Of a DNA stretch of 64,000 bases, positions 21,441-35,656 are shown piece after piece (the first letter of the stretch is position 1; each line of letters starts with the position of its first letter). The stretch covers positions 48,133,297 through 48,197,296 of the forward strand of contig NC_089766.1 of assembly GCF_040412425.1 (NCBI RefSeq). The letters run 5' to 3'. This DNA comes from Macrobrachium rosenbergii (Eukaryota > Arthropoda > Malacostraca > Decapoda > Palaemonidae). The position numbers and the translations under genes were made by a program. The notes beneath the pieces were generated by a model, which saw only the letters and a program-made list of their open reading frames with translations, ran no database searches and was not told where the DNA came from.

Positions 21441-24400
21441 AGTTTCAAGGCAGGTTATTCACTGTTCAGGGCATTAAAAGACTCCGATTCTCTCAAGACC
21501 AACCTTTTGAGTGATCCTGGATTGCCCTCACTGTCTAAAGTCTCTACATAAAATGCAGAAGAAAATTTCAGGTTACTTAGCTCACACACGGACTCTGTTG
21601 ATTGAGCCATCTAACTGCAATGCAGATCTCAAAACTAAACTTATTAAAATATTGCGTGGAACTATACTCAGTTCCTCGGTTTCAGACTCGGGAATTATAT
21701 TTTCTTTTTTGGGTCATGTTCGGTCTGAATTTGCGCCAGGGGTATTCACCAAGCTGGCGGACAGGTAGTGCAACAACAGAACCAGGAAAGGAGGATATCC
21801 CTAGCAACTACCTCTCACTGATTTAATTTGGGCACCAACAGTTCTGGGTGTCATGGATGCTGGGACGTCCTCCATTCAGTCATCAATTTTCCTGGAGACT
21901 TTTTTAACTATAGGGTTTTCAACTGAACTAAGTTTAAGTGAAGTAGCCTGAATGACTGGTCCAGGGTTTGCAGTGGTTTTTTTGGGTTTATTTTTTTCAG
22001 TGGATGGTTTTCTGTCCTTTATTCACCTCCCTAACTCGAATTTTTGGTTTCAGGTCAAGAGGTAAAGAGCAATAGCATCTCTCAACTGGTGAGATTCCTC
22101 AAAAAGTTTCCATCGCGCATACAATGATCCCAAGAAAGGGTCACTGAAGGCTCTTTTGTTGGTGTCTCAGGCAGACAGACCTGCTCTTTTTGTGGTGCCA
22201 GTTGAAAGACATAAACAGAGTGTGGCTTTGGAGTCGTCGCCAATGACTACACTGCTCAGGGACAAGGTCTCCTCTGATTGCTGGAGAATCTGCCTGAAGG
22301 ACAAGACTACGGCCTTGACCTCAGTCACTCCATGAACCTTGTGGACCCAAACAGTTCATACAAATACTATTGAGAGGAGGTGGTTGAACACACAGACGAC
22401 CCTAGGTACGGCTGGGGGACTTCGTCGGGTATTCACCAAAACATTTTAAAGTCCACATGGAACGTGGTCCACAATGTTTCAGCAGTTCCATATAAATACC
22501 CTCCAAGCTTATGGCGGTTCTGAACTATCCTTCTTTATTATTAGAAAGTCCGGTCACCGGATTCATATCAGGCTGGTGCTTTTTGTAGGAGCGTTATTAA
22601 TTTTTGGGTAAGTTCATTTATCACCATGTTTCAACATCAGGTCGTCAGTAAACCAACTTGTACCTTTTGTGCAGTGCTATCTTTCCCCCACCCGCCCCCT
22701 GGCGAACAACATGGCTGGCACCTGTCAGCCACCCACCTGGCGGATTTGTCGGAACGTGGTGGCGATTTCTTCAGGGCAATCACAAGCCGTTGGAGACGGA
22801 GTGGTCCCTGTGGCAGTTGACGTTTTTTTCAAGTGTTGCTTTGCTTGCTTTGCATGAGTTCCGGGCATTTTCCAAGTGGATAAACTGTTACCCTTGAGCG
22901 GAGAGCAAGTGCAAGGACCCCTGTTACGTGGCAGTCTTCAACCTGGACCCTCAGGCTTTAGTTACAGCCGACAGACGCAATGACTTGAAATTTGAACAAT
23001 TGGGAAAGATTTATCAAAACGTTCCCTCCAATAAATTTACTGCTGAAAGTATTACACAAACTCAGGAAACAATGATAATGAATAAATAGCCCTTTGTACC
23101 TGATTGGCAGAAAAAAAAAAAAAATATGAGTTCATTTGGTTTTATAAAACTCTTTATTCAGGAACTGGGATTATGCTAGCTTGCATATGACATTCACATG
23201 CCCATTCTAAACCCATCTAGACAGTACAAACCAAGACTGTATCATTTTTCAATTTTTCAGAATGCCCTAGTTTTATGGATTTTATATAAAAATTGCAGCC
23301 CAAAATGAGAAAAACATTGACCACAAAAGTTTTCAACATTTTTTTTTTTAAAATTTTAAATTAAAAAGAGATTCTTACTCTTTTTTATTGATTATCAGTG
23401 AAAAAAATTTAACCTCCTTACTAGGTGATAAGTTTAAAAATAAGCCAAAATATTGGTTCTATAATTTAGGAGTTTCCTAACATTTTAGATCACTGTTTGA
23501 GAAAGGCATCTTGCACCTCCAGGTTATTACCACAGTCAAGTCTCAAATTGAAAAAAGTATTTCTTTAAAATAATTTTATATTTAAAATCGACCTTACAGA
23601 TTCCTTATATTTTCAATTAATTAAAGAGCATGAATCTTTTTTGAGACGTTAAAAAATAGGTCCCACAGTCTGCTCTACTGGTTTCTCAATGACGAGAACT
23701 TAGAGTTAGCAATCAAAGTTGGATTTAAGTTTCAAATTGCTCTTATAAGGATCTGTTAAGGAAGACTTTATTTTTAATTAATTTAACTCAGGAACAATTA
23801 GAATCTCAGAGCTAAGTTCGGCTGATTTCACTAGTGGTGATAATTTTGTGAACTTCCTCCCGTCTGGAAAAAAAGGCTCAACTCCATTTTCCCTGACCCA
23901 ATAAGAGATTTTTAGCAAAATGAAGGGTAAACAGGTGGTTCCTTGGAAGGTTGGTGAAACTTCCTCAAGACCAGTCTTTATGTCCAGTTTATACAGTGGT
24001 AAACCTTGACACCTTTTAAGAACTCTGACAAAGAATAAATGAAGGAAAAAGAATCTTTTTATCAGGAGAAACCAGTGGTACTCTTTCACTGAAACAAAAA
24101 AGACAACAAATTCTATATTTCATTAAACAGGCCAACACAGATTCAGAACTAAACCAGTGGTTTCAATGATATTCGAGCAGTTCTTACTTCCATTAATTAC
24201 TTTCATAATATGGACTTCTCCCAGATTTTATCTAAATAAAAAACGGGTTGAGAAATCAGGGAGGAGTGTTTAAACGCCAAAATTTAAAATCGAGTCTAAC
24301 TAGCCCTGAAATTTTCTACCATAGCTGTTATAAGGTCATCTGCCCATTTTTAATAAATCTGAATATTAGTTATCTCTTGTTCCTTTCCCCTAGAATTTTT

Positions 24401-25480
24401 AAATTTTACTAGGCCTCTGCTTATTCTCCTGGTTGATTATACCTCACTGCCTGGCTCCTCACTGAACTTGATGTATCTTGTATCTGTTGATGGAAAAGTG
24501 TAATCTCAACATCAGAACATGATTTTTTTTTTCATCATGGGGTACTGGAGGGTTTGGATTTGTCATCTCAGGAAGGGCAGATATATGTATATGTTCTGTA
24601 TATGTTAATTTTCATTGATCAAACTCACAAGATTTAAAAAACCAAAGTTGAGGTATAGTATTAAGGTTGATCTTTTAGACAATATTTTATGAGGATTTCA
24701 TGTTTTATCTTGGGCAAGTAATTTTAAGATTCCAATGAAAATTCTTCACATGGACTTATCGGGACCTCTTCCACCACTATCAAAGTAGGCAAAGTTTTTT
24801 GATGTGCCTTAGATTTAGTATACCTTAGTTTTAGTATTCTTGCTACATGAAAGAGATTACTTTTTGGTTTAAAATTATTTTTGTAAAATTTCCAACACTT
24901 TTTCTTCAGATTACCACATTTTTTTTTTCCTTGTATAACAGCAATTGGCATGATTCTCAGATGTCACTTATTATTGTCAAAAGCTGACAACAACTTGACT
25001 CAGACAGATTTTGACAAAGGAAAAATTATTTCTGAAGAAGGTCCTCACAGTCAGAAATTGACCCTCCTGGATCACCTAGAACTTGTACTTAAAAACAATG
25101 CCAAGTCAATTGGGGTTAACTGCATTAGCATGGAATGAGGTAGGTCTCTCTCTCTCTCTCTCTCTCTCTCAAGTGCCTGGCGGGTGTTGAGTGAGAGAGA
25201 GCTGAGAAGAGCTCACCGCTCTGAGAGAGGGATTTTGAGAGAGAGAGAGATCTTTCGTAGACTTTATGATGCAAATCTGAACGTCAGAAAATTTCACGAA
25301 CCACCATCCTTATAAAAGGATAATGATAGAAGACAAACTGGGACTGGGGGTGCATAATGTCCATCCCACCGAATAGAAGAACCATTTTGATCTGGGATAT
25401 CTAGAAATTTATCTAGAATTTCAGCTAATAATGGAATTTCAGTAAAAGTAAAAACGGGACCTTCACTCAGAAAAAGATTT
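21440..25480 (+). other. Interleaved chimera of DIRS right half with Merlin/macrosatellite sequence
   Basis: Blocks of 8-30 bases matching DIRS copy A (6460-10050, in order) alternate with blocks matching a second colinear source. That source is Merlin-like sequence (56048-57590) for 21.5-23.0 kb, then 16820-16850-like sequence, an AT-rich unidentified partner, and macrosatellite (as at 27.05-28.05 kb) for 24.5-25.48 kb. Example: GTCTCCTC at 22267 (DIRS 7196) runs straight into TGATTGCTGGAGA (Merlin 56853). ORFs called here are not meaningful. The pattern suggests that two unlike sequences were zipped into one consensus. Confidence 0.85.
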
Positions 25481-26193
25481 TTCAAAAAGAAATTGCAATT
25501 TACACATTTATAGACAACTGGAAATGGAGATAAGTGCGAGAAGTTTGTGGTTACATTCTAAGACATCTCTTAACCTCTCCCGTGACCCTCCATTGCCAAC
25601 GCTTGAAACTGTTCAAACAGCCACTAATGAGAAGTCATTAAAGCATCAGATGACAAAAGAAGTCATACCAAATGATTTAATAAAAAAGCATAGCTTTGGA
25701 TCAGATGACAGCCTCAGAAGTTCATTACTGTATCTTCATGATGATTCAATAAATTGCCTCAGAACTTCATTATTGTATCTTTGATGGTGGAGATGGCCAA
25801 GCCTCAGAACTTCATTACTGTATCTTCATGATGGTGAATTCGAAAGAAATGGTCTGGTCTTAGGATTTTTTTTTTTTTTTTATATAAAACTCCTATTGAA
25901 TGCCTATTAAATGCTCCACATTTCAATTTATTATAAAACTCTAATACCTCAGTTTTAATCCTGTGGTGTGTCATGAATTTTCGTCCAGTGGAAGAAAGCT
26001 GTTAACCCTTAACTACAATTAAGTTGATGGCAAAATATTCTCTCTCTCTCTCTCTCTCTCTCATGCAGTCACACACAATTTCAATAATCAAATATAGGGT
26101 GTCCTGTCATTGATATATCTTCTCAAAGCACAGCTACCAGTCCATGGAACATGATGCAGGCAAGACTGCTTGTATTCTAAGCATTGTTCCACA

Positions 26194-26325
<132 letters not shown>

Positions 26326-27619
26326 AAAATCTGCTTGCAGACAAATGCAAATCTAAGAGACACATTTACGAAATGTATGGTTAATCTCACAGATAAACAA
26401 ATATATGGCATGTAATAGCAAAAGAACTTTATACTCCCATTCAAAATTATGAAGAAATGTTTACATTTCAAACGTCCTCCAAAAGAAGTACGACAAACCG
26501 GAGGGAATATTCGCACGATTATCAATTTAACTGAAGGAACAAAAATAGAACCTCAATTTCGCTGAACCGGGAGGTTTCAGTTCATTTTGATTTCTAATGC
26601 AATAAGGACAAGGACCCAATAAAAAGAATTCTGTCCTTTCAAACATTTACAGGAAAAAAGCAGCTGCTGCTCCAACAATCTCACCAACCCCATCAAGCTA
26701 AATATAACATTCTCAGCAACTATGAGGAAAAACGAGATAAATTAGTTGGAGTGTTGAAAAGACACCGAACAGCCGTGTGACATTTGATAAGTTTCACTCC
26801 AACAGTGGTCAAAACTCTCATTTACACCCATAGCAACTAATTCTGATAAATCCCACATGAAATGAAGGAAAAAATATCATCAAACTTTACCAACAGATAT
26901 CTCGGAAAGCTGAAACAGAAATATACAAAACTGGTATCTTCCACAGATGAATCAAACGGCACTAGATTTAAGCTGACAAACCGTACAGTCCTGTCCAGGT
27001 AAAGTAACTGACTTAGAAACGGCATATCTCAAGATCAGAACATCTTCAAATTAACCATCATTATTACAATGAAGGGCTATGGATTAGTCATCTCAGGAAG
27101 GGCTATTTTTGTATTTCAGGCAACTTCAAATGTGAAGCAATTATACTTCCTTGCACACTCAAACGCTCAAGATTTAAAAGCCCAAAGCCTGAGGCATACT
27201 ATAAGGCACAAGCCAGACTTCCTGAGACATAACAGAACTGGGAGGATTAAATAATTTTCTGATCTTGGCCAATGAAGACCAAATTTCCAATGAAAATTAT
27301 CACATGGACTTATCCCACTCATACCAACACCAAAAAGGCAAAATCTGCTCCTACACTTTTGCAACAATCAGCAATCAAAAAACAAAAAAAAAAAAAAAAA
27401 AATTAGCAGAAGCAGAACTACTTTAGAGACTCTCTCTCTCTCTCTCTCAAAAAGCCAATTTAGCACAACTACTTTAGAGAGACTCACTCTCTCTCTCACT
27501 CTCTCTATCTTTCCTTCAATAATCAAAGGATAAGACTGTCACTGCTAAATTATTTCACAGAAGTTTTGTATTATCCAGTTTAACATCTAAAAACATGTTA
27601 GCAAGCACTTGCTTCATAC

Positions 27620-27620
<1 letters not shown>

Positions 27621-27683
<63 letters not shown>
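27621..27683. repeat. (AG)n microsatellite, ~63 bases
   Basis: A pure AG run after the GCAAGCACTTGCTTCATACA landmark of the macrosatellite unit. Confidence 0.97.
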
Positions 27684-27685
<2 letters not shown>

Positions 27686-29878
27686 CAAGTCTCAACCTGC
27701 ATGCTTTACGATGCAAATTTAAAACTCAGGAAATCTCACGAATCACAATCCGCAAAAAGGATAATGATAAACAACAAACTGGAAGGATAATCTGCACAAA
27801 ATTCCATCCCATCGAAGGGAGAGACAAACCTTTCAAGATGACCTGACCCTCGCAGAACCAAAGTTTTTTATACTTTGAATAATCTTGGACACAGGATACA
27901 ATAAAAAGATAAAAAGTCAAAATTATTATACTCCTGTCTATCATTTCAAAATACTGTAAAAAAATTCTATTTAAAAACACTCCCAAAACCACAATCCATA
28001 AATTTTACATGATGGACAACTGGAAATGGAGGATAATGCGAGGAGTTTGTGGTCAAGTTCTTGGACATCTCTCAACCTCTCCGTGATCATCATCTTTCGC
28101 CTACGCTTAAAACTGTTCAAGCAGCCACTAATGAGAAGTCGTAACAGCATCAGATAAGAGAAGTCATACCAAATGATTGAACTGCTTTCTCCCACTGGAG
28201 AGATACCTGACACACCACAGGATTAAAACATGTATTACAGTTATAAGAAACTGATATGTGGAGCATTCAATAGGATTTCTAAAAAGAACCCTAAGACCAG
28301 ACCATTTCTTTCGAATTCACCATTATTGAGATAATGAAGGTCTGAGGCTTGGCCATGCCTACCAGAGCTATACAAGTTTGTATGATGATAATTAGCAGTT
28401 GTTTGCAGAATCTCTCTCTCTCTCTCTTCAATAATCAAACTGCCTAAATCTTCTCAAAGCAAACTGAGAGAAATTTAGAAAATACAGTACAGTCCACTGA
28501 TTCAGATACAGTACAGTATCTAAAGGACAATCTTAGATTCTGAATATCTGCTTGCAGGCAAATTCAAATTGAAAATGCATATTTACAAAATGTATGGTTA
28601 ATCACTCTGATAAACCAAGTATCTGGCACATGATAGCTCAAGAACCTCAGACTCCCAGTTCAAAATTATGAAGAAATATTTACATTTCAAACATCCTCCA
28701 ACTGAAGTCAAACTGGATGGAATATTTGCACAATCATCAATTCAACTGAAGGAACAAAAACAGAACCTCAATTTCACAGAACCAGGAGGTTCAACTTCAT
28801 TTTGATTTCTCCTGCAATAAGGACAAGGACCCAATAAAAAGAATTCTGTCCTTTCCAACACTTAACAGGAAGAAAGCAGCTGCTGCTCCAACACTATCAC
28901 CAACCCCATCAAGCTTAATATAGCAAATTCTCAGCAACTTTGAGGAAAAACCAGATAAATTCGTTGCTGGCGGGTTGAAAAGAAACTGGACAGCAGTGTG
29001 ACATTTTGATAAGTCTTTCACATCAACAGTGGTCCCAACTCTCATCACACCCCTAGCAACTAATTCTAACAAGTGGCAATAAAATGAAGGAAAAAGAATC
29101 AACAAACTTTACCAACACGTCATAGAAAGCCGAGACAAACATAGATAAAACTGCTATCTTTTACAGATGAATCAAACAGCACTAGATTCAAACTGACGAA
29201 CTGTACAGTCCTGTCCGGGCGAAGTAACTCTGACTTGGAAACAACATCTCTCAAGATCAGAACATCTTTTAATTCACCATCACCATTACAACAAATGGCT
29301 ATGGATTAGTCATCTCAGTAAGGGCAAATGTGAAGCAATTATACCTATTTGCAGGCTCAAACTCACGAGATTTAAAAACCAAAGCATGAGGCATACTGTA
29401 AAGCGTAAGCTAGATCTTCCTAAGACAACAGAACTAGGTTGATTAAATATATTCTCTTATCTTGGGCAATGAAGACCACAATTCCAATGCAAAATTATTA
29501 CATGGATTTATCCCACTCCTTCCACCCCTACACGAAAAAGGCAAAATCTGCTCCAACACTTTCAACACCAAGTAGTTAATAAAAAAAAAAAAAGCCAATT
29601 TAGCACGACTACTTTTTTGGTTGTTGAAAAGTGTTCTCATGCATTTCCAACGCCAGTGAATGTAGCACTTAAAAGTCTTAAGACCCAACAATTTCTTTTG
29701 AATTTGCCCCCATTAGGACAATGGAGGGCTACAATATATATATTAGCGATCTCGATCTAGGGTATTGCGAGTACAAGGCAATTTTCTTCCATAATCAACT
29801 GCAGGCTAATTCATCCTCTCTCGTCAATAATCAAAGCATAAGGCTACTTTCTCTCTCTGTCAATGTCTCAAAGCATAA

Positions 29879-29884
<6 letters not shown>

Positions 29885-29914
<30 letters not shown>
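29885..29914. repeat. (CT)n microsatellite
   Basis: A CT run of about 30 bases preceding the AATAATCAAAGTGTAAGGCAG segment of the unit. Confidence 0.9.
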
Positions 29915-29918
<4 letters not shown>

Positions 29919-30048
29919 TACAATAATCAAAGTGTAAGGCAGTCTGTCACTGCTAAATTAATTCACAGAAATTCCGTATTATCAGGTTTAACATCTAAAA
30001 ACATGTTAGCAAGCACTTGCATATGTGAAGCACAGCACAGCCACACAG

Positions 30049-30230
<182 letters not shown>

Positions 30231-30425
30231 CAAGTCTTGACCTACATGTTGATGCAAATTTAAAACGAAATAAATGGATCACCATCCACAAAAAAGGATA
30301 ATGATAAACAACAAACTGGAAGGAAAATCTGCCTAAATGTCCATCCCACTGAACCGACACAAACCTCAGATGATGATCTCTCAGAACCCTATCTATATTT
30401 AGCAAGCACTTGCATATGTGAACAC

Positions 30426-30469
<44 letters not shown>

Positions 30470-31449
30470 TTGACCTACATGTTTTATGATGCAAATTTAA
30501 AACGAAATAAATGGATCACCATCCGCAAAAAAGGATAATGATAAACAACAAACTGGAAGGAAAATCTGCCTAAATGTCCATCCCACTGAACCGACACAAA
30601 CCTCAGAAGATGATCTGACCTCTCAGAACCAAAATCTATCTATATTTCAACTAATAATGGACACAGTATTCCATTCAAAAATAGGTCAAAATTATTACAC
30701 TCCTCACTGGCAAAAAAAAAAAAAAAAAAAAAAAAGAAAAGTCTACTTAAAAACATTCACAAACCCACAAAAAAACCATCGCAAATTATACGCGATGGAC
30801 GACTGGAAATGGAGAAAAGTGCGAGAAGTTTGTGGTTATGTTCTTAGACATCTCAACCTCTCCCGTGACCATTATCTTTTGCCAACACTTAAAACTGTTC
30901 AAGCAGCCACTAATGAGAAGCCATACCAAATGATTCAACTGCTTTCTTCCAATGGAGAAAAATACATAACATGCCGCACGATTAAAACCAAGGTATTACA
31001 GTTCTGTAAGAATTTGAAATGTGGAGCATTTAATAGAAAAAAAATCCTAAGAGCAGATCATTTCTTTCTTTCAAATTCACCATCACTGAGATAAAATGAA
31101 GGTCTGAGGCTTGGCCGCCATCACCAAATCTACATGAGTATGCTATGCAATTTACTTAACTACAATTAAGTTGATTGCAGAATATATTCTCCCTCCCTCT
31201 CTCTCTCTCTCTCCCTCCCTCCCCCCTCTCCACGCACGCACTCGCACACAACTTCAATAATCAAATAGGGTGTCCTGTCACTGCTAAATCTTCTCAAAGC
31301 ACAGCTACCAGACAAACTAGAAAATACAGTCTACTGAATAAGATACAGGAAGTCCCCGGGTTACAGCCAAGACAGCTGTAGCCAGGGGACTGCCTATATC
31401 TAAAGAAAAAGCCTAGCAAGCACTCACTTCATACACACAGCACACCCTT

Positions 31450-31480
<31 letters not shown>

Positions 31481-32810
31481 ATATTTACAAAATGTATGGT
31501 TGCTCACTCTGATAAATGAATATCTGGCACATAACAGCCAAAGAACTTCATAGACTCCCAATTCAAAATTATGAAGAAATATTTACATCTCAAACAACCT
31601 CCCAATTCAAAATTATGAAGAAATATTTACATCTCAAACAACCTCCAAAGGAAATAATACAAACTGCAGAGAATAATTGCAAGATCAGCAATATAACTGA
31701 AGGAACAAAAATAGAAAATCAATTTTGCATAACCAGGAGGTTTATGTTGAATTCTGATTTCTCGTGCGATAAGGACATGGACCCATTAAATAGAATTCTG
31801 TCCTTTCCAACACTCACAGGAAAAAAGCAGCAGCTGCTCCAACACTTTCATCAATCCCATCAAGCTAAACACGGCAAAATCTCAGTCAACTACGAGGAGA
31901 AACGAGAAATTCGTTGCTGGAGGGTTGAAAAGAAACTGGACGTGACGTTTGATAAGGTTTGCAAATCTCCAACAGTGGTTGCAACTCTCATTACACCCCT
32001 AGCAACTAACTCTGACAAAAGGCGCGTAAAATAAAGGAAAAAGAATCGACAAACTTCACCAACAATGTCAAAAAAGCTGAAACAGAAATATATGAAAATG
32101 CTACCTTCCACAAATGAATCAAGTGGCACTAGATTTAAACTGACGAACTATACCGTCCTGTCTGGGTGCCATAACTTGGACTTCGAAGGCAGCACACCTC
32201 AAGATCAGAACATTTTAATTCACCATTACAATGAAGGACTATGGATTAGTCATCTCAGTAAGAGCTCTTTTTGTACTTCAGGCAACTTCACATGTGAAGC
32301 GTTTATACTCATCTGCAAGCTCAATCTCAAGATTTAAAAACCAAAGCATGAGGCATGGTGTAAAGCATAAACCAGACCTTCCTAAGACATTATAGAACTG
32401 GGAGGATTAAATACATTTTCTTACCTTGGACAACGAAGACCACAATTCCAATGAAAATTATCACATGGACTCATACCACTCCTTCCACCACAACACCTAA
32501 AAGGCAAAATCTGCTCCAACACTTTCACAATCCCAAGCAATCAACAACAAAGCCAATTTAGCACTACTACTTGGAGACTGATTTTTTGGGATGTTGAAGA
32601 CTGTTCTCATACATTGGTTGTTGAAAAGTGTTCTCATACATTTCTAAGAACAGTGAATGTAGCACTCAACCAAGTTCAATTGTTATAAATAACCTATAAA
32701 AGCAATGGGCATCAACAGCAGATGTCACAATGCTGTAACAGTTACAACTTGCTTTCACAGGTGAAAAAGGCCTAGATTTCAACTGAAGTGTACGCTGCAG
32801 TCAGAAATCT

Positions 32811-32927
32811 CTCTCTCTCTCTAATCAAAGCATAAGGCAGTCTCTCTCTCTCTCTCTCTCTCTCTCTGATCAAAGCATAAGGCAGTCTCTCTCTCTCTCT
32901 CTCTCTCTCTCTGATCAAAGCATAAGG

Positions 32928-32964
<37 letters not shown>

Positions 32965-33021
32965 CAAAGCATAAGGCAGTCTCTCTCTCTCTCTCTCTCT
33001 CTCTCTGATCAAAGCATAAGG

Positions 33022-33056
<35 letters not shown>

Positions 33057-33185
33057 CAAAGCATCTCTCTCTCTGATCTCTCTCTCTCTCTCTGATCAAA
33101 GCATAAGGCAGTCTGTCTCTCTCTCTCTGATCAAAGCATAAGGCAGTCTCTCTCTCTCTCTAATCAAAGCATAAGGCAGTCTGTC
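32811..33185. repeat. Higher-order array: (CT)n blocks alternating with a 19-20 base spacer
   Basis: Nine copies of ATCAAAGCATAAGGCAGT (some shortened to ATCAAAGCAT) are separated by CT runs of 10-26 bases, giving a period of about 35-48 bases. The spacer is the segment that follows a single CT run in other units (for example 29923-29940). The array therefore arose by local amplification of CT plus spacer in this unit only. Confidence 0.95.
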
Positions 33186-33274
33186 ACTGCCAGATTACCT
33201 TACAGAAATTACGAATTTTCTAGTTTAATATCTAAAAATATGTTAGCAAGCACTTGCTTCAAACATGAAGCACA

Positions 33275-33277
<3 letters not shown>

Positions 33278-33359
<82 letters not shown>
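33278..33359. repeat. (AG)n microsatellite
   Basis: 82 bases of AG at the homologous position of the macrosatellite unit. Confidence 0.97.
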
Positions 33360-33361
<2 letters not shown>

Positions 33362-34078
33362 TCCACCTGCAGGGTTTACAATGCAAATTTAAAACTCAGG
33401 AAATATGCCATGAGTCACCATCCACAAACAGGATAATTATAAACGACAATCTAGAAGGAATCTGCATAAATGTCCATCCCCCTGGGGAAAAAGAGGAACA
33501 TTTCAAGATGATCTGACCCTCACAAAACCAAAAATTAGCTAATAATGGACACAGGATTCCATTAAAAGTCAACATTACTCTCCTCACTGGCATTGAAAGT
33601 CTACTTGAAAACATTCACAAACCCTCAAAAACGCAATCAAATTATACGTAATGGACGACTGAAATGGAGAAAAGTGCGAGAAGATTGTGGTTACATTCTT
33701 GAACATCTCTTACTCTCTCTCCTGTGATCTTCATTTTTAGTCTACGCTTAAAACTGTTCAAGCAGCCACTAATGAGAAGTCATAAAAGCATCAGATAACA
33801 ATAAGAGAAGTCATACCAAATGATTTAACTGCTTTCTTCCACTGGAGGAAAATGTGTGACACAAAACAGGATTAAAACCGAGGTATTACAGTTCCATAAG
33901 AAATTGAAATGTGGAGCATTCAACAGGATTTCTAAAAAAGAACCCTGAGACCAGACCATTTCTTTCAAATTTACCATTATTAAGATAATGAAGGTCCGAG
34001 GCTTGGCCATCTCCACCAGAGCTATTTGTGTGTGCAAAGCAATTTACTTTAACAACAATTAAGCAGTTGATTACAGAA

Positions 34079-34125
<47 letters not shown>

Positions 34126-34318
34126 AACACACTCGCACACACACACTACTTCAATAATCAAATATAAGGTGTACTGTCACTGATAAATCTTCTCAAGTAC
34201 AGCTACCTGACAAATTTAGAAAATAACAGTACATTAAGATACAGTATCTGAAGGAAAATTTGTCACTCACTTCACACACAAAGCACAACCTTTGAGAGAG
34301 AGAGAGAGAGAGAGAGAG

Positions 34319-35415
34319 AAACTGGAGGGAATATTTGCATGATAATCAATTTAACAGAAGGAACAAAAATAGAATCTCAATTTTGCAGAAGTGGGAGGTT
34401 TATGTTCATTTAGATTTCTCATGCGATAAGAACAAGGACCCAATAAAAAGAATTGTCTCCTTTCCAACACTTACAGGAAAACAAACCCAGCTGCTGTTGC
34501 AACAAACTCACCAACCCCATCAAGCTAAATATAGCAAATTCTCAGCAACTGTGGGCAAAAACGAGAAATTCGTTGCTGGTGGGTCGAAAAGAAACTGGAC
34601 AGCCGTGTGACGATTAAGAAGTCTTTCACATCTCCAACAGTGGTCCCAACTCTCATACACCCCTAGCAACTAACTCTTGACAGGCACATAAAATTAACAA
34701 AATACATTCAACAAACTTAGCCAAAATATATAAAACTGCTTTCTTCCACAGATACATCAAACAACACTAGATTTAAACTGACAAACTATACAGTCCTGTC
34801 CAGGTGAAGTAACCTTGAATTGGAAACAGCATATCAGAACATCTTTTAATTCACCATCATTATTACAATGAAGGGCTATGGATTAGTCATCTCAGTACGA
34901 GCTATTTTTGTACTTCAGGCAACTTCAAATGTGAAGCAATTATCCCTATTTGCTGGCTCAATCTTACAAGATAAAAAAAACCAAAGCATGGGGCATACTA
35001 TAAAGCATAAGACAGAACAGGACTGGAAGGATTATGTTAATTTTCTAATCTTGGGTAATGAAGACCACAACTCCAATGACAATTATTCCACCACTACACC
35101 AAAAAGGCAAAATCTCCTCCAACACTTTCACAACACCCAGCAATCAACAACAAAGCTAATTTAGCACAACTGCTTAGACTTTTTTTTTTTTTTTGTTAAG
35201 TGTTCTCGTACATTTGGTTGTTGAAGTGTGTTCTCGTACATTTCCAACACCAATGAACAACAACCAATTCAAGTGAGCCTATAAAAACAATGGGCATTAA
35301 CAATGCATACTGCTGTAACAGAGATACAACAATTCAGATGAAAAAAAAGGTAGATTTATTATACATCAGAAATCGAAATCCAGCAACAGAACTGTTAAAC
35401 AAAATGAAATTATGA

Positions 35416-35485
<70 letters not shown>

Positions 35486-35605
35486 AAGGCAGTCTGTCAC
35501 TTCCAAATTACACTTACATTTTTGTAATTATCCAGTTTAATATATCTAAAAATATGTTACTTGCTTTCATACATGAAGCACAAACCATTAAGAGAGAGAG
35601 AGAGA

Positions 35606-35656
<51 letters not shown>

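Noticed and set aside
21511..24951. ORFs within the interleaved region (for example 21511-21768, 23778-24089)
   Set aside because: The sequence is a block mosaic of two parents, so frames are accidental.
32811..33185. CRISPR-like array (repeats with spacers)
   Set aside because: The 'repeat' is constant and the 'spacer' is only CT of variable length. This is a eukaryotic microsatellite-derived array.
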